Source: HyVt-477 sp965224605 (GTDB lineage: Bacteria; Pseudomonadota; Gammaproteobacteria; Thiotrichales; Thiotrichaceae). From it: a stretch of DNA of 64,000 nucleotides. Below the pieces are notes generated by a model. It was not told where the DNA came from and ran no database searches. It saw only the letters and a list, made by a program, of their open reading frames with translations. The stretch is taken from positions 62,001 to 126,000 of the forward strand of contig CBDCZP010000008.1 in assembly GCA_965224605.1 (NCBI GenBank), written 5' to 3'. The translations under genes and the position numbers were made by a program. Below are positions 32,780 through 42,383 of the stretch, piece after piece. The first letter of the stretch is position 1; the number at the start of each line of letters is the position of its first letter.

Positions 32780-34470
32780 GAATCACTTCCTTGCGTTGAT
32801 GTTGTAATAGGTGAGGATGCCAATGTTTCAGTGATGGCTATCTGATTTTTACCATGTTGAAGAAGCGCCGCTTTTACGAAACCTGTAAATAAAGGATGCC
32901 CTTCTCTGGGTCTAGAAGTAAATTCGGGGTGAAATTGACATGCCAAGAACCAGGGATGATCGTGTAGTTCAATCATTTCTATAAGACTGCCATCCTCTGA
33001 TAGCCCTGAGAACACTAAGCCTTTTTCTGCCAATATCTCACGGTAGCCATTATTAAATTCGTAACGATGACGATGCCTCTCTGTGATTTCATCACTACCG
33101 TAGCTTTCACGTGCTAATGTTCCTGATTTCAGGCAACAGACTTGACCGCCCAGGCGCATGGTTCCACCTAAATCTGTCTCCGCATCGCGTTTCTCGACAT
33201 TACCTTCTTTATCCGTCCATTCGGTAATCAGAGCAATAACAGGATGCGCTGTTTCTTTATTAAACTCTGTACTATGGGCGTCTATTAATCCAGCACAATT
33301 GCGTGCATATTCAATAACCGCGACTTGCATTCCCAAGCAAATACCCAAATAAGGAATCTTGTTTTCACGTGCATAACGTACTGCGGCGATTTTACCTTCA
33401 ACACCTCGTTTCCCGAAACCACCCGGCACTAATATCGCATCGACGTTCTTTAATGTTGCCGGATTGGATTCAAGCTTTTCTGCATCGACATAACGGATAT
33501 TTACTCGGGATTGGGTTTGGATTCCCGCATGGGTCAATGCTTCATTCAATGATTTATAGGATTCTGTAAGATCGGTATATTTACCCACCATCGCAACAGT
33601 GATTTCCGCTTCTGGGAATTCCATTGCATTGATCACATTCTTCCAGTCTGAAAGATCAGCTTCGGGTAAATTTTCTAACCGAAACTTGTCAACCACAATA
33701 CCGTCCAACTTTTGCGCGTGTAGCCAAAGCGGGATTTTATAAATACTATCCATATCTACAACAGGAATAACAGCACGCTCTTCAACATTAGTAAACAAGG
33801 CTATTTTCTTGCGTTCATTTTCTGGCAGCATTCTATCCGAGCGACAAAGCAATATATCTGGGACGATTCCGATCGAACGTAGCTCTTTTACTGAATGTTG
33901 TGTTGGCTTGGTTTTTAGCTCACCTGCTGTGGCCAAATAAGGTAACAAAGTCAAATGGATAAACATCGCATGTTCTTTACCTTCTTCCACACCCATTTGA
34001 CGAATCGCTTCCATAAACGGTAACGATTCAATATCACCTACGGTTCCACCAATCTCTACCATGGCGATGTCATAATCACCCGCAGCAGCTCTAATACTCT
34101 TTTTAATCTCATCCGTGATATGGGGAATAACCTGCACGGTTGCACCCAAGTATTCACCTTGTCTTTCTTTGCGTATAACGGATTCGTAAATCCGCCCAGT
34201 GGTGAAGTTGTTGAGTTGATTCGCTTTAAAACCGACAAAGCGCTCGTAGTGGCCTAAATCCAGATCAGTCTCCGCACCATCTTCGGTGACAAAAACTTCT
34301 CCATGTTGGAAAGGACTCATGGTTCCTGGATCAACGTTGATATAGGGGTCAAGTTTCATCATCGTCACAGAGAGCCCCCGAGCTTCAAGAATCGCTCCGA
34401 GTGAAGCCGCTGCAATCCCTTTTCCAAGAGAAGAAACCACGCCGCCAGTAATGAAAATATATCGTGCCAT
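32776..34470 (-). CDS. pyrG: CTP synthase
   Basis: The 564-residue enzyme aminates UTP to CTP. The N-terminal synthetase begins ARYIFITGGVVSSLGKGIAA and has MKLDPYINVDPGTMSPFQHG; the C-terminal glutamine amidotransferase has the nucleophile in YLGICLGMQ and the His-Glu pair in CQFHPEFTSRP. The C-terminus carries a ~15-residue Ser/Thr-rich extension (ASSPITTSTQGS). First gene of the minus-strand unit with kdsA. Confidence 0.97.
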   Translation of the reverse strand: MARYIFITGGVVSSLGKGIAAASLGAILEARGLSVTMMKLDPYINVDPGTMSPFQHGEVFVTEDGAETDLDLGHYERFVGFKANQLNNFTTGRIYESVIRKERQGEYLGATVQVIPHITDEIKKSIRAAAGDYDIAMVEIGGTVGDIESLPFMEAIRQMGVEEGKEHAMFIHLTLLPYLATAGELKTKPTQHSVKELRSIGIVPDILLCRSDRMLPENERKKIALFTNVEERAVIPVVDMDSIYKIPLWLHAQKLDGIVVDKFRLENLPEADLSDWKNVINAMEFPEAEITVAMVGKYTDLTESYKSLNEALTHAGIQTQSRVNIRYVDAEKLESNPATLKNVDAILVPGGFGKRGVEGKIAAVRYARENKIPYLGICLGMQVAVIEYARNCAGLIDAHSTEFNKETAHPVIALITEWTDKEGNVEKRDAETDLGGTMRLGGQVCCLKSGTLARESYGSDEITERHRHRYEFNNGYREILAEKGLVFSGLSEDGSLIEMIELHDHPWFLACQFHPEFTSRPREGHPLFTGFVKAALLQHGKNQIAITETLASSPITTSTQGSDS

Positions 34471-34607
34471 TTCGCCCGAATCCTATTGATAAAACTCTGC
34501 GAATGCTAACACAACCACGTTCAATGAAACAGCTAGATTGTAAATTTATATTAGCAAACGTTAATATTTAGCGGCACTGACTTCATCTAACATAAAGTCG
34601 CTTATAA

Positions 34608-34737
34608 AACCTCTGAACAAGTCATGTTTTTCTGGAAGTGAGCCTTCAAGCTCGCCATACCGCTCTTTAAATCAATACCTTAGGCGAAGCTAAAGCATCG
34701 CTTCCAGAGGGCTTGGACTTAATCATGAGTTTCCTTA
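34608..34737. repeat. Palindromic intergenic repeat, family 2 copy B
   Basis: Begins AACCTCTGAACAAGTC and ends GACTTAATCATGAGTTTCC, with TTCTGGAAGTGAGCC and CTTAGGCGAAGCTAAAGCATCG inside. It is the uninterrupted relative of the copy at 13550-13808 and fills the gap after the coiled-coil protein gene. Confidence 0.75.
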
Positions 34738-34752
34738 TGGAGAAACCTGATA

Positions 34753-36492
34753 TTATTTTCGCCTATGCATTTTCACGAATTTTTTCACCCGCCTCCATCT
34801 TGTCAATTGTGAGGGACGTGAAAGATTAGAAATATGGAACTGAGTTGATCTTGCAGCTTCACTCTTACTTTTTCTTAAAACCTGAACCGGTTGCAAGTGT
34901 CTGGATTGAGTTATCCACGTCAATATTTCTTCATCGTCGGGAACTTTTTTTATTCTTCTCTCCTTTTGCATCGTCTCCGTCATTTTCTTCGAGACTTTTG
35001 ATACCCTACTATTGGCTAGCTCATCCACGGAGTGAATACCACTGAGGTCTAACGCTTTGGCATACTCATTACTAACACCTTCCAGCCTCAGTAAATCAGC
35101 CATTACTGCCCATGATTTTATTTCAGCCGCATCTACATTGATCACCATCGCAAGTTTTTTCTCAAGGTCTTCTTTACTGACCCTTACCTCATCTATACCA
35201 CCTGCATCACCTATATCTTGATTGTTATCTTCTTGTAGGTTTTTTTCTTGTCGGTTTCCTTCTTGTAGATACAGTAACAAATCTTCTGTAGTTGAAATTC
35301 CTTGTTCCGCAAGCCTTTCTACATAGGCCTTTCCCACACCGTAGAGAACTTCTACATCATGGATCACCGATATTGGACTAGACATCTTCTTTGTTGTTTT
35401 CTCAAGATATTCTCTTCCATTTTCGGATTCTGATTGGTAGGTAGGCTTAACGCTCCTACTTAACAAGTTCATCTTAGGAACGACGTATCTGTTAATGGGT
35501 TCTTTTTCTTGAAGGGCATTAGCAACAAGCACTTTATTATCTAACTCCTCAGCAACTTGCATAGGCTGATTATCCAGCTGCTCTTTAAGAGCGATGACTT
35601 CTTGTTCTTTTTCTTGCAAAGCAATATTCGCATGTTCTAGCTCAGACTCCCTCTTATCGTGCTGTTCTCGCCATTGCTGAATATCCCCCTCCAACAAATC
35701 AACACCTATTTTGTACTTGGCGTTTTCTTCCGTTATTTTGGTTATGTATTCTTGACTTTGCTCTTTAAACAAATCCAGTTGATTCATTGCGTTATTTTTT
35801 TCTTCTTTTAGTTCATTAATCTGAACAGTCACGCTATCCAAAATAGACTCTTTGTCGGTTAGTTTTATCTCAGCTTCGGCTAATTTGACCTGGACGTCCC
35901 CGAATGCATTTTTTTCACCTTCTTCATCGTTAAGCTTTAGACGCAGAACATTCAACTCAGAATCTTTCTCGGCTAGTTTAGCTTTAATACTTTCTTTGTT
36001 TTCCTGTAAGCCTGCATACTTATTTTTCCACTCAGCTCGATATTTTAGTAATAAATTATCTGCAATAATGGCGTCTTTTTTTATCTGCTGAATACTGGCA
36101 TCTTTTGCGTCATTGCTTTGCTTTGCAAAAGACAATATTTCCTGTGTCTTCCTAAGACGCTGGTTGGTGTGTTCATAAACACTACGAGCTTTTTTAATGC
36201 CCTGCTGCATTTTTACAAACTGCACCGATAGTTTTTTATTCTGTTGCTTAAGGCTATTTAGCTGTCTAGCTTCAGCCAAGAGGCTATTGTTCTGATAAGA
36301 CAGTTTACTAAAGGCTTCACTTTTTTTCTTATTCCGGTTGTTTTCCTTCTCCAGATCAAAATACCGAATCTGCATCTCTTCTATAGCTTTGCTATAGCGT
36401 TTACAACCCCCTCGTAACAGCCATCCCAAAACGCTTCCGATAAGTCCGGCAATCAGCAGGCAAAGCCATAGTTGTGCAAGCAGGTAAGTCAT
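34753..36492 (-). CDS. Membrane-anchored coiled-coil protein with C-terminal helix-hairpin-helix/DUF4332-like domains
   Basis: The 579-residue protein has one N-terminal membrane helix (LCLLIAGLIGSVLGWLLRG), a long coiled coil (about 30-310, rich in Glu, Lys, Gln), and two C-terminal segments of helix-hairpin-helix character: DVEVLYGVGKAYVERLAEQG and LLRLEGVSNEYAKALDLSG. Such HhH/DUF4332 modules often bind DNA, but here they hang from the membrane on a coiled coil, suggesting a scaffold or nucleoid-to-envelope tether (inference). Strong AAGGAT before the ATG. It is not part of an evident operon. Confidence 0.7.
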   Translation of the reverse strand: MTYLLAQLWLCLLIAGLIGSVLGWLLRGGCKRYSKAIEEMQIRYFDLEKENNRNKKKSEAFSKLSYQNNSLLAEARQLNSLKQQNKKLSVQFVKMQQGIKKARSVYEHTNQRLRKTQEILSFAKQSNDAKDASIQQIKKDAIIADNLLLKYRAEWKNKYAGLQENKESIKAKLAEKDSELNVLRLKLNDEEGEKNAFGDVQVKLAEAEIKLTDKESILDSVTVQINELKEEKNNAMNQLDLFKEQSQEYITKITEENAKYKIGVDLLEGDIQQWREQHDKRESELEHANIALQEKEQEVIALKEQLDNQPMQVAEELDNKVLVANALQEKEPINRYVVPKMNLLSRSVKPTYQSESENGREYLEKTTKKMSSPISVIHDVEVLYGVGKAYVERLAEQGISTTEDLLLYLQEGNRQEKNLQEDNNQDIGDAGGIDEVRVSKEDLEKKLAMVINVDAAEIKSWAVMADLLRLEGVSNEYAKALDLSGIHSVDELANSRVSKVSKKMTETMQKERRIKKVPDDEEILTWITQSRHLQPVQVLRKSKSEAARSTQFHISNLSRPSQLTRWRRVKKFVKMHRRK

Positions 36493-36886
36493 GATTTATC
36501 CTTATAATTATGTATATACTCAGAGGTATATCTAAACCCTAGAATGGTTGTGCGGTTTACTTCTTATCCCGGAATGATCCGGGGAAATAGGACAATGATT
36601 AGGACAAATATTAAATAACATTTGCGATGCCCACGGCGACCCTTCTAAATAGCAGTGAAAAGATACTGCCAAAAAACTTACCACTCCCCCATTAAAGTAT
36701 TGATAACTGGCTTTCAAGTTACGACAAGAAGCACGCTTTTCCTTAAATAATTAAAGAACACCCGTATGATAAAAGCCTACTTCTACTAATTGTTTACCTT
36801 ATAAGGTAGCCCTTGTACAATGGCGCGATTTTATCGGTCTGGGTATTTTATCCACATCGTATTTTTAATTATTGGAGTACACCATC
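36493..36886. other. 394-bp divergent intergenic region upstream of ndk
   Basis: Contains the promoters of ndk and of the coiled-coil protein gene. A perfect 12-bp palindrome ACCTTATAAGGT lies at 36796-36807, a possible regulator site about 80 bp before ndk. No RNA gene was recognised. Confidence 0.4.
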
Positions 36887-37318
36887 ATGGCTATTGAACG
36901 CACTATTTCTATTATCAAACCCGATGCTGTTGGCAAAAGCGTCATAGGTGAAATCTATGCACGTTTTGAAAAAGCAGGACTTAATATTATTGCAGCCAAA
37001 ATGAAACATTTATCAAAGGATGATGCGGGTGGTTTTTACGCCGTCCACAAAGAACGTCCTTTCTTTAATGATCTTGTGGAGTTCATGACTTCTGGTCCAG
37101 TGATGATCCAGGTTTTAGAAGGCGAAGATGCGATTGCTAAAAACCGTGAAGTCATGGGTGCTACCAATCCAGCAGAAGCAGACAGCGGTACTATTCGTGC
37201 TGATTTTGCTTCAACTATTGATGAGAATGCAGTTCACGGGTCAGATAGTGCAGAAAATGCTAAGATAGAGATGGATTATTTCTTCGCTGAAGATGAAATT
37301 TGTCCTCGTACTCGCTAA
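36887..37318 (+). CDS. ndk: Nucleoside diphosphate kinase
   Basis: The 143-residue enzyme equalises NTP pools. It begins MAIERTISIIKPDAVGKSVI and has ARFEKAGLNIIAAKM; the catalytic His is in NAVHGSDSAENA. The start at 36887 has GGAG nine bases upstream; the ATG at 36872 does not. First gene of the conserved ndk-rlmN-pilF-rodZ-hisS-yfgM-bamB order. Confidence 0.97.
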   Translation: MAIERTISIIKPDAVGKSVIGEIYARFEKAGLNIIAAKMKHLSKDDAGGFYAVHKERPFFNDLVEFMTSGPVMIQVLEGEDAIAKNREVMGATNPAEADSGTIRADFASTIDENAVHGSDSAENAKIEMDYFFAEDEICPRTR

Positions 37319-37369
37319 GCCTGCTTAGCCAGTTATGGTTTTATCAGCAATAACCGACAACGGAACTTT

Positions 37370-38476
37370 GTGACAGACACTCAACAAAAAATTAATCTGC
37401 TGGATTTTAGCACTGAAAAGCTGAAAGCTTTTTTCCATGAACGTGGCGAGAAGCCTTTTCGTGCCGTGCAATTAATCAAGTGGATTCATCAACAAGGTGT
37501 TGCTGATTTTGACAAGATGAGTAATCTGAGCAAATCATTACGAACTGACTTACAACAGATTGCCGAGATACGTGCCCCGGAAGTAGTAACGGAACAACAA
37601 TCTTCCGATGGCACTTGCAAATGGTTGCTACGACTTGATGATGGGAACTGTATTGAAGTTGTATTCATACCTGAATCCACTCGCGGCACTTTATGTATCT
37701 CATCACAGGTCGGCTGTGCGCTTGATTGCACATTCTGTTCTACCGCGCGCCAAGGCTTTAACCGCAATCTGACCGTAGCCGAGATAATTGGCCAATTATG
37801 GGTGGCAAAAAACATGCTACAGACTGACCCCATGGCTGAACGAGTCATTAGCAATGTTGTTTTTATGGGCATGGGTGAGCCTTTGCTCAATTACAACAAT
37901 GTGATTGATACCCTTCATTTGATGCTTGATGATAATGCTTACGGATTAAGCAAGCGTCGGGTGACCGTCAGCACATCAGGGGTTGTTCCCGCATTAGATC
38001 GTTTGACAGATACTGTAGATATTGCTCTGGCAGTCTCTTTGCATGCACCCAATGATGCGCTACGCGATCAACTGGTTCCCATCAATAAAAAATATCCCAT
38101 TGCAAAGCTTTTAGAATCCTGTAACCGGTTTCTTGAGAAAAAAGCAGCACGTGAACGTATCACCATGGAATATGTGCTACTTGATGGCGTGAACGACTCT
38201 GACGAACATGCCTATGAGCTAGTCCAAATATTGAAAAACACACCATCCAAAGTGAATCTGATCCCGTTTAATCCGTTCCCAGAAACACGATATAAATGTT
38301 CTAGCCAACAGCGTATTAATCGTTTCCATGATATACTCACCAGCGCTGGATTGATCACCATGACGCGTAAAACACGCGGTGATGATATTGACGCAGCATG
38401 TGGGCAACTGGCTGGAAAGGTTAATGATAAAAGCCGCAGAGAATCTCATTTCATCCGTATTGAAGGTAATCTCTGA
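37370..38476 (+). CDS. rlmN: Dual-specificity 23S rRNA (A2503) / tRNA (A37) methyltransferase RlmN
   Basis: The 368-residue radical-SAM enzyme has cluster cysteines at 116, 120 and 123 (CALDCTFC), followed by STARQGFNRNL, VFMGMGEPLLNYNNV, and RVTVSTSGVVPALDRL. It makes 2-methyladenosine in 23S rRNA and some tRNAs. The start is GTG at 37370. Position between ndk and pilF is canonical. Confidence 0.96.
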   Translation: MTDTQQKINLLDFSTEKLKAFFHERGEKPFRAVQLIKWIHQQGVADFDKMSNLSKSLRTDLQQIAEIRAPEVVTEQQSSDGTCKWLLRLDDGNCIEVVFIPESTRGTLCISSQVGCALDCTFCSTARQGFNRNLTVAEIIGQLWVAKNMLQTDPMAERVISNVVFMGMGEPLLNYNNVIDTLHLMLDDNAYGLSKRRVTVSTSGVVPALDRLTDTVDIALAVSLHAPNDALRDQLVPINKKYPIAKLLESCNRFLEKKAARERITMEYVLLDGVNDSDEHAYELVQILKNTPSKVNLIPFNPFPETRYKCSSQQRINRFHDILTSAGLITMTRKTRGDDIDAACGQLAGKVNDKSRRESHFIRIEGNL

Positions 38477-38587
38477 AGTAGCATCCAAACTAGTCACTGT
38501 TTCGTGCAGCCATGTTGGCAGCGAAACGATAGGTAGCTATTAGATAGACAGTAGCTACTGAAAATAATAAAAAACAGGGCATAAGCA

Positions 38588-39334
38588 ATGAACAACTTTC
38601 ATAAACTGACTCTAGCCATTTTTTTCTTTTTTATGCTGACAAGCACAGGCTGTACAACAAACTCTGCTATCAAACCTGAGCCTAAAAAAGCGGCTAAATA
38701 CAATGCACTCTTAGGTGCGGAGTATCTCCGCAAAGGTAGAATGAAATTAGCTAATGAGAAACTAACCAAAGCATTAGAGCAAGACCCTAAATCAGCCGAT
38801 GCACATCATTACTATGCATTATTGCAAGAAGCACTTAAACAAAACAGCAAAGCCAAAATGCACTTTTCCAAAGCCATCAAGTATTCTCCTGATAATCCGG
38901 AAATCAACAATAACTACGGTTCTTTTCTTTGTAAGCAAAAACAGTTTTCTTTAGCGGAATCACATTTCATTAAAGCAGTCAAAGACCCTCTCTACTCAAC
39001 ACCTGCGTTTGCCCTGACTAACGCAGGAATATGCGCCCATGATGCAAGCAATCTCGGCAAAGCCGGCATCTTCTTGTCCAAAGCACTAAAAAAACAACCA
39101 AACTTTGCTCCAGCCCTTTATGCCACTGCAAAATTAGCATATGATCAGCGTAATTATTCACGCGCGCAGGCTTTTCTGTTTCGATACAATGAAATGGCGG
39201 GTCACAGTGCGGAATCTTTGGCTCTTTGTAAACAGGTTCATGTTCAGCTAGGCGAGATTAAAATAGCTGATAACTGTTCAGAAAAACTTTTAACGCTATA
39301 CCCTAATAGCAAAGAAGCGGCAAGTTTGAATTAG
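38588..39334 (+). CDS. pilF: Type IV pilus biogenesis TPR lipoprotein PilF/PilW
   Basis: The 248-residue outer-membrane lipoprotein pilots assembly of the PilQ secretin. A signal peptide with lipobox STGC (MLTSTGC) is followed by about six TPR units (ALLGAEYLRKGRMKLANEKL, AHHYYALLQEALKQNSKAKM, NYGSFLCKQKQFSLAESHF). Its presence implies type IV pili elsewhere in the genome. Confidence 0.9.
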   Translation: MNNFHKLTLAIFFFFMLTSTGCTTNSAIKPEPKKAAKYNALLGAEYLRKGRMKLANEKLTKALEQDPKSADAHHYYALLQEALKQNSKAKMHFSKAIKYSPDNPEINNNYGSFLCKQKQFSLAESHFIKAVKDPLYSTPAFALTNAGICAHDASNLGKAGIFLSKALKKQPNFAPALYATAKLAYDQRNYSRAQAFLFRYNEMAGHSAESLALCKQVHVQLGEIKIADNCSEKLLTLYPNSKEAASLN

Positions 39335-39344
39335 TGGAAATATA

Positions 39345-40409
39345 ATGGCAACCGATAAAGACGCGAGCAAAACATCCAGCAATACGATAGAGCCCGGTGA
39401 TTTAGGAAAATTGCTTGTCGAATACCGTGAGGCTGCACAGCTTAACATCGATCAGATCTCGGATTCACTTTGCCTGACCACTGTTGTTGTCCGGTCTCTG
39501 GAAAGCGAGTCTTTTGATAAGCTGCCTGAACCACCCTACGTAAGAGGTTATTTACGTAACTACGCAGGTCTTGTACATAAAGACCCTAAGCCGCTTATAG
39601 ATTTGTACAACACCCTCATAGGAAGCTCTCCGACTGTAGATGACAACCTCTTCAGTGGAAGTGCAATAGATGCCCAGCAAGAATTAACAAACCCAATTAT
39701 TACGCCACAAAGATTCCGTTTAGCCTTATTGACAGTTTTACTTATATTACTGGGTCTTCTCACAATGATTCCAGCGGTTCGTGATTGGACCAGTAACTTG
39801 TGGATTAACTTTTCCCCTACGTCTGATACAACAAGCATTATTGATGGCGCTGATACAGAAACATCCTTAAACCTACCTTCTTTAACCGGTGATGTACCTG
39901 GAAACTTGCCTATCACTCCAGTGGAGGCGCAAGTAGAGACAAAGGTAAAGACAGAGCCAGCTTCAGAAATACAACCTGCAAATGAGGAAACCGCAACAGA
40001 AACAGAAGGCAGCCAAACCAATAGCCCCGACAACCATGAATCAGATACGCCTTCAGAGCCAGAAACAACAACTACTGATGAAAACTCAACCGATGATAAT
40101 GGTGGCACTGATACTGCTGAAGGCAACGCGGAGGAAAGCACGGCTGAAAATGAAAACACGAGCGCCCAAGGCAATACTCAACTAAAACTGGTTTTTACCG
40201 AAGAAGTCTGGATTCGAATTAGAAATAAATCTGGAAAAACTATTTTCGAAGCCCTTCATCCCGCTAACACCGAAAAGGAACTCTCTTTAAATAGTCCGCT
40301 CAAATTCAGAGTGGGCAATGCCCCTGGCATGATCCTCTTTGTTAATGGAAAAAAAATGGATATTAGTCAATTCACACAAGGAAGTGTTGCCATTTTCGGC
40401 ATAGAATAA
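39345..40409 (+). CDS. rodZ: RodZ-like membrane protein with helix-turn-helix and DUF4115 domains
   Basis: The 354-residue protein has a cytoplasmic Xre-type helix-turn-helix (about 20-90, YREAAQLNIDQISDSLCL, PEPPYVRGYLRNYAGLV), one membrane helix (~125-145), a very acidic Thr/Glu/Asn-rich linker (~170-275), and a C-terminal DUF4115 beta domain (KLVFTEEVWIRIRNKSGKTI). RodZ links MreB to the elongasome. Only 13 bases separate its stop from hisS; the ispG normally found between them is absent. Confidence 0.88.
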   Translation: MATDKDASKTSSNTIEPGDLGKLLVEYREAAQLNIDQISDSLCLTTVVVRSLESESFDKLPEPPYVRGYLRNYAGLVHKDPKPLIDLYNTLIGSSPTVDDNLFSGSAIDAQQELTNPIITPQRFRLALLTVLLILLGLLTMIPAVRDWTSNLWINFSPTSDTTSIIDGADTETSLNLPSLTGDVPGNLPITPVEAQVETKVKTEPASEIQPANEETATETEGSQTNSPDNHESDTPSEPETTTTDENSTDDNGGTDTAEGNAEESTAENENTSAQGNTQLKLVFTEEVWIRIRNKSGKTIFEALHPANTEKELSLNSPLKFRVGNAPGMILFVNGKKMDISQFTQGSVAIFGIE

Positions 40410-40422
40410 GGCATGATTTTTC

Positions 40423-41736
40423 ATGAGCAAAGTGCAGACGATGAAGGTGCAAACGATTAAGGCGCAAACGATTAAGTCCATTCGTGGCGTACACGATATA
40501 CTTCCCCATCAATCTCCTGCCTGGCAACATCTCGAGGCTTGTTTCAGAGAACTTTTGACTCACTATGGCTATGCCGAAATACGCATGCCCATTCTGGAGT
40601 CAACCGAGCTTTTTAAACGCTCTATTGGTGAAGTTACCGATATCGTCGAGAAAGAGATGTATACCTTCACTGATCGCAACGATAGTAGTCTGACATTACG
40701 TCCAGAAGGCACAGCGGGTTGTGTCAGAGCAGGCATTCAACATGGATTGCTGTACAACCAGCAACAGCGCCTCTGGTACACAGGCCCTATGTTTCGCCGT
40801 GAACGTCCGCAAAAAGGTCGTTATCGTCAATTTCATCAAATCGGTGTCGAGACTTTTGGTATGGCTGGCCCGGATATCGATGCCGAACTTATTGTGCTAA
40901 CCGCCAGATTATGGAAACGGCTAGGATTAAACAATATTGAGCTTGAACTCAACTCAATAGGAAGCGCTCAATCAAGAAAGGCGTATAAAGAAATTCTGGT
41001 CGACTACTTTTCAAACCATGAAGAACAACTTGATGACGACTCTAAACGCCGCTTGAACACCAATCCTATGCGGATTTTAGATAGTAAAAACCCAGCTATG
41101 CAAACACTCATCTCAGCTGCTCCCATTATTATAGATCACCTTGATGATGAATCAGAGGAACACTTTACTCAGTTAAAAAGTCTCCTTGATGCCATGGATA
41201 TAAGCTACACCATCAACCCTCGTCTGGTTCGCGGACTTGACTACTACTCTAAAACAGTCTTTGAATGGACGACCAATGAGCTGGGATCACAAGGTACCGT
41301 CTGTGGTGGTGGACGTTACGATGGATTAGTAGAACAGCTTGGCAGTAAAGACACCCCTGCCTGTGGTTTTGGCATGGGCATTGAACGTGTTCTTGGCTTG
41401 ATGGAAGCTCAAGGAATTACTAATCCAATCACTACTCCTGATTTCTTTATGATTATGGCGGGAGATGATGCACAACGTACTGGCATGCAACTTGCTGAAC
41501 AATTGCGCACTCAATTCCCTCAGTTATATTTGATCTGTAACTGCGGTGGTGGTAGCTTCAAGGCACAAATAAAAAGAGCCGACAAATCAACTGCAGAATA
41601 TGCACTGATTCTTGGTGAAAATGAATTAAAGGATAACAGTATTACGATTAAACCCATGCGCAATAGGGAAGCTGAACAACTGACTATTCCGCAGGCTGAA
41701 TTCGTTGAATATATCCATACACACATAATGACATAG
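40423..41736 (+). CDS. hisS: Histidyl-tRNA synthetase
   Basis: The 437-residue class II aminoacyl-tRNA synthetase has motif 1 near IRMPILESTELFKRSIGE, motif 2 LRPEGTAGCVRAGIQ with YTGPMFRRERPQKGRYRQFH, the histidine-binding LVRGLDYYSKTVFEW, and motif 3 ACGFGMGIERVLGLME, followed by the anticodon-binding domain. The first ~18 residues include a short repeated MKVQTIKAQTIK stretch of doubtful relevance. Confidence 0.97.
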   Translation: MSKVQTMKVQTIKAQTIKSIRGVHDILPHQSPAWQHLEACFRELLTHYGYAEIRMPILESTELFKRSIGEVTDIVEKEMYTFTDRNDSSLTLRPEGTAGCVRAGIQHGLLYNQQQRLWYTGPMFRRERPQKGRYRQFHQIGVETFGMAGPDIDAELIVLTARLWKRLGLNNIELELNSIGSAQSRKAYKEILVDYFSNHEEQLDDDSKRRLNTNPMRILDSKNPAMQTLISAAPIIIDHLDDESEEHFTQLKSLLDAMDISYTINPRLVRGLDYYSKTVFEWTTNELGSQGTVCGGGRYDGLVEQLGSKDTPACGFGMGIERVLGLMEAQGITNPITTPDFFMIMAGDDAQRTGMQLAEQLRTQFPQLYLICNCGGGSFKAQIKRADKSTAEYALILGENELKDNSITIKPMRNREAEQLTIPQAEFVEYIHTHIMT

Positions 41737-41751
41737 GCAATAAGATAAATA

Positions 41752-42378
41752 ATGACTGACTTAAAAACTGATCAGGAAAAAGCAGAAGACCTAAAACAAT
41801 GGTGGAAAGAAAACGGCATTTCTGTATTAACAGGTGTGGCTCTAGCCATTGCAAGTGTTCTTGGCTGGCAACAGTGGCAAGCGCATAAACTGGCAAAAGC
41901 AGAAGAAACTTCTTCTTTATTTGCACAGCTACAACAACAAGCAGACCCTGCTATCCTGGCTCAACTTAAAACGGAGGCCTCGTCACCTTACGCCTCGTTA
42001 GCAGCTTTAACTGCCGCCAAGAAAGCCGCACAAGATGGCAACGCAGATCAGGCTAAAAGTGAACTTCAATGGACTATCGCAAATGCTTCGGATACGCTTA
42101 TCCAACAAGTAGCTCGTTTGCATCTGATCCGTCTTCAAATCAGCACAAAGAACTTCGACTCAGCCAAGACACAATTAGCTCAATCCTTCAGCCCAGCCTA
42201 TTCATCACTGGTTGAAGAATTAAAAGGAGATTTACATTTTGCTCAAAATGAGCTTAAAGAAGCAGCGGACGCCTATAAACAGGCTATTCAACTTTCAGAT
42301 GGCAATCCACCGATGTATTTACAAATGAAACTGGACAACCTGGGTGGTCTTGGTAGTAAGACTGTTGAAGGAGCATAA
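41752..42378 (+). CDS. YfgM-family Sec translocon-associated TPR protein
   Basis: The 208-residue protein begins with a cytoplasmic tail (DLKQWWKENG), a membrane helix at about 23-41, and a periplasmic TPR-like domain (ASPYASLAALTAAKKA, AELKEAADAYKQAIQLSDG-like repeats). In E. coli YfgM associates with PpiD and SecYEG to assist exported proteins. Lies between hisS and bamB as usual. Confidence 0.88.
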   Translation: MTDLKTDQEKAEDLKQWWKENGISVLTGVALAIASVLGWQQWQAHKLAKAEETSSLFAQLQQQADPAILAQLKTEASSPYASLAALTAAKKAAQDGNADQAKSELQWTIANASDTLIQQVARLHLIRLQISTKNFDSAKTQLAQSFSPAYSSLVEELKGDLHFAQNELKEAADAYKQAIQLSDGNPPMYLQMKLDNLGGLGSKTVEGA

Positions 42379-42383
42379 TTCCA

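Noticed and set aside
36532..36717. 61-codon minus-strand frame upstream of ndk
   Set aside because: Composition and position do not suggest coding; region is a divergent promoter area.
39560..40174. 204-codon minus-strand reading frame opposite rodZ
   Set aside because: It mirrors the low-complexity Glu/Thr-rich linker of RodZ as Ser/Val repeats and has no support.
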